Assembly: GCA_011033025.1 (NCBI GenBank)
Contig: WFMF01000060.1
Coordinates: forward strand, 62,001 to 126,000
Reading direction: 5' to 3'
DNA from: Beroe forskalii
Lineage: Eukaryota; Ctenophora; Nuda; Beroida; Beroidae
Length of the DNA stretch: 64,000 nt
Part shown: piece after piece, positions 63,641-64,000 of the stretch
Layout of the letters: each line of letters begins with the position of its first letter
Position numbering within the stretch: position 1 is the stretch's first letter
Position numbers and translations under genes: made by a program
Notes under the pieces: generated by a model
What the model was told of the DNA's origin: nothing
The model's input: the letters and a program-made list of their open reading frames with translations, nothing else
Databases searched by the model: none

Positions 63641-64000
63641 TGATATGAAGATATGGGGGCACAGTAAGCTGAACACAACTTCCTGAAACTCAAAGTATTG
63701 TCCGGATAATCTAACAGTCTCATCAATTATTGATTATTGATATATTTTGAGCTTGAAGAGCAACAAAAGTGTGCATTTCTGTTTAACAAAACATATTAAC
63801 TCGTTTACTGTGACACCAGTTCTGCACACGATTCTGAGAAACCAAACACTTCCAATTTGTGTAATTGTCATCCTGCCAAAAGCCCGAAATCAAGTCGGGA
63901 CATTCCCTCCCCTGGCAAGGGGAACCTGAACACATGCCACCTTATAACTCCACTTACAATCTAGTGTCTGGAATTCGCCCCTCTGACCCACCAGAAATAG
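63641..64000. other. 3' flank of the second protease gene
   Basis: AT-rich 3' UTR and flank to the window end. No further gene is visible. Confidence 0.4.

Overview
The window is nuclear DNA from an animal, most likely a marine invertebrate. It is AT-rich, with GT-AG introns and a dense load of transposons, minisatellites and foldback repeats. The recognisable genes are conserved metazoan ones: POC1, ITPA, NTAQ1, an AFG3L2-type m-AAA protease and papain-family proteases. The retroelements (a jockey/CR1-like LINE, a Ty3/gypsy element and a Penelope-like element with an N-terminal nuclease remnant) also fit an invertebrate. The phylum cannot be fixed from the sequence alone; nothing points to a bacterium or a virus.

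Layout. At 1-77 is the C-terminus of a gene. From 1.4 to 3.65 kb lies a compound satellite whose units carry E-boxes (CAGCTG, CACGTG). At 4.16-5.27 kb is an intronless papain-type cysteine protease with a TATA box. At 6.25-7.37 kb is a two-exon RING/Cys-rich/UIM protein ending in a 28-bp minisatellite. At 8.9-12.8 kb (minus) is a multi-exon type II membrane coiled-coil protein with an aromatic-repeat tail. From 14.7 to 17.1 kb is a non-coding TIR element with mirrored subterminal repeats. At 18.2-23.4 kb are three uninterrupted minus-strand genes, read in the order NTAQ1, AFG3L2-like, and a double-domain ERI1-like exonuclease.

POC1 spans 27.65-40.24 kb on the plus strand. Its 8.8-kb first intron holds a LINE split by a Ty3/gypsy element (identical LTRs, broken reading frames), then a 1.85-kb element flanked by TTAA. 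About 1 kb downstream on the same strand is a candidate STIL/Ana2-like centriole gene with an apparent frameshift. ITPA follows (44.70-47.20 kb, six exons) with foldback elements in three introns and one intron lacking a GT donor. From 47.9 to 50.5 kb are a PIF/Harbinger-like MITE, two minisatellites (one built on a splice donor) and an exon of an unidentified coiled-coil gene. A small secreted protein lies at 51.35-51.74 kb, a Tc1-like TIR element at 53.4-54.2 kb, a multi-hairpin structure at 54.75 kb and a fragmented Penelope-like element at 55.4-57.95 kb. The window closes with a second intronless papain-type protease (62.14-63.64 kb) carrying two C-terminal six-cysteine repeats.

Several good exon sets show one-base frame breaks. 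These may be real decay or indel errors of a long-read assembly; sequence alone cannot decide. Family assignments rest on motif recognition without database searches.
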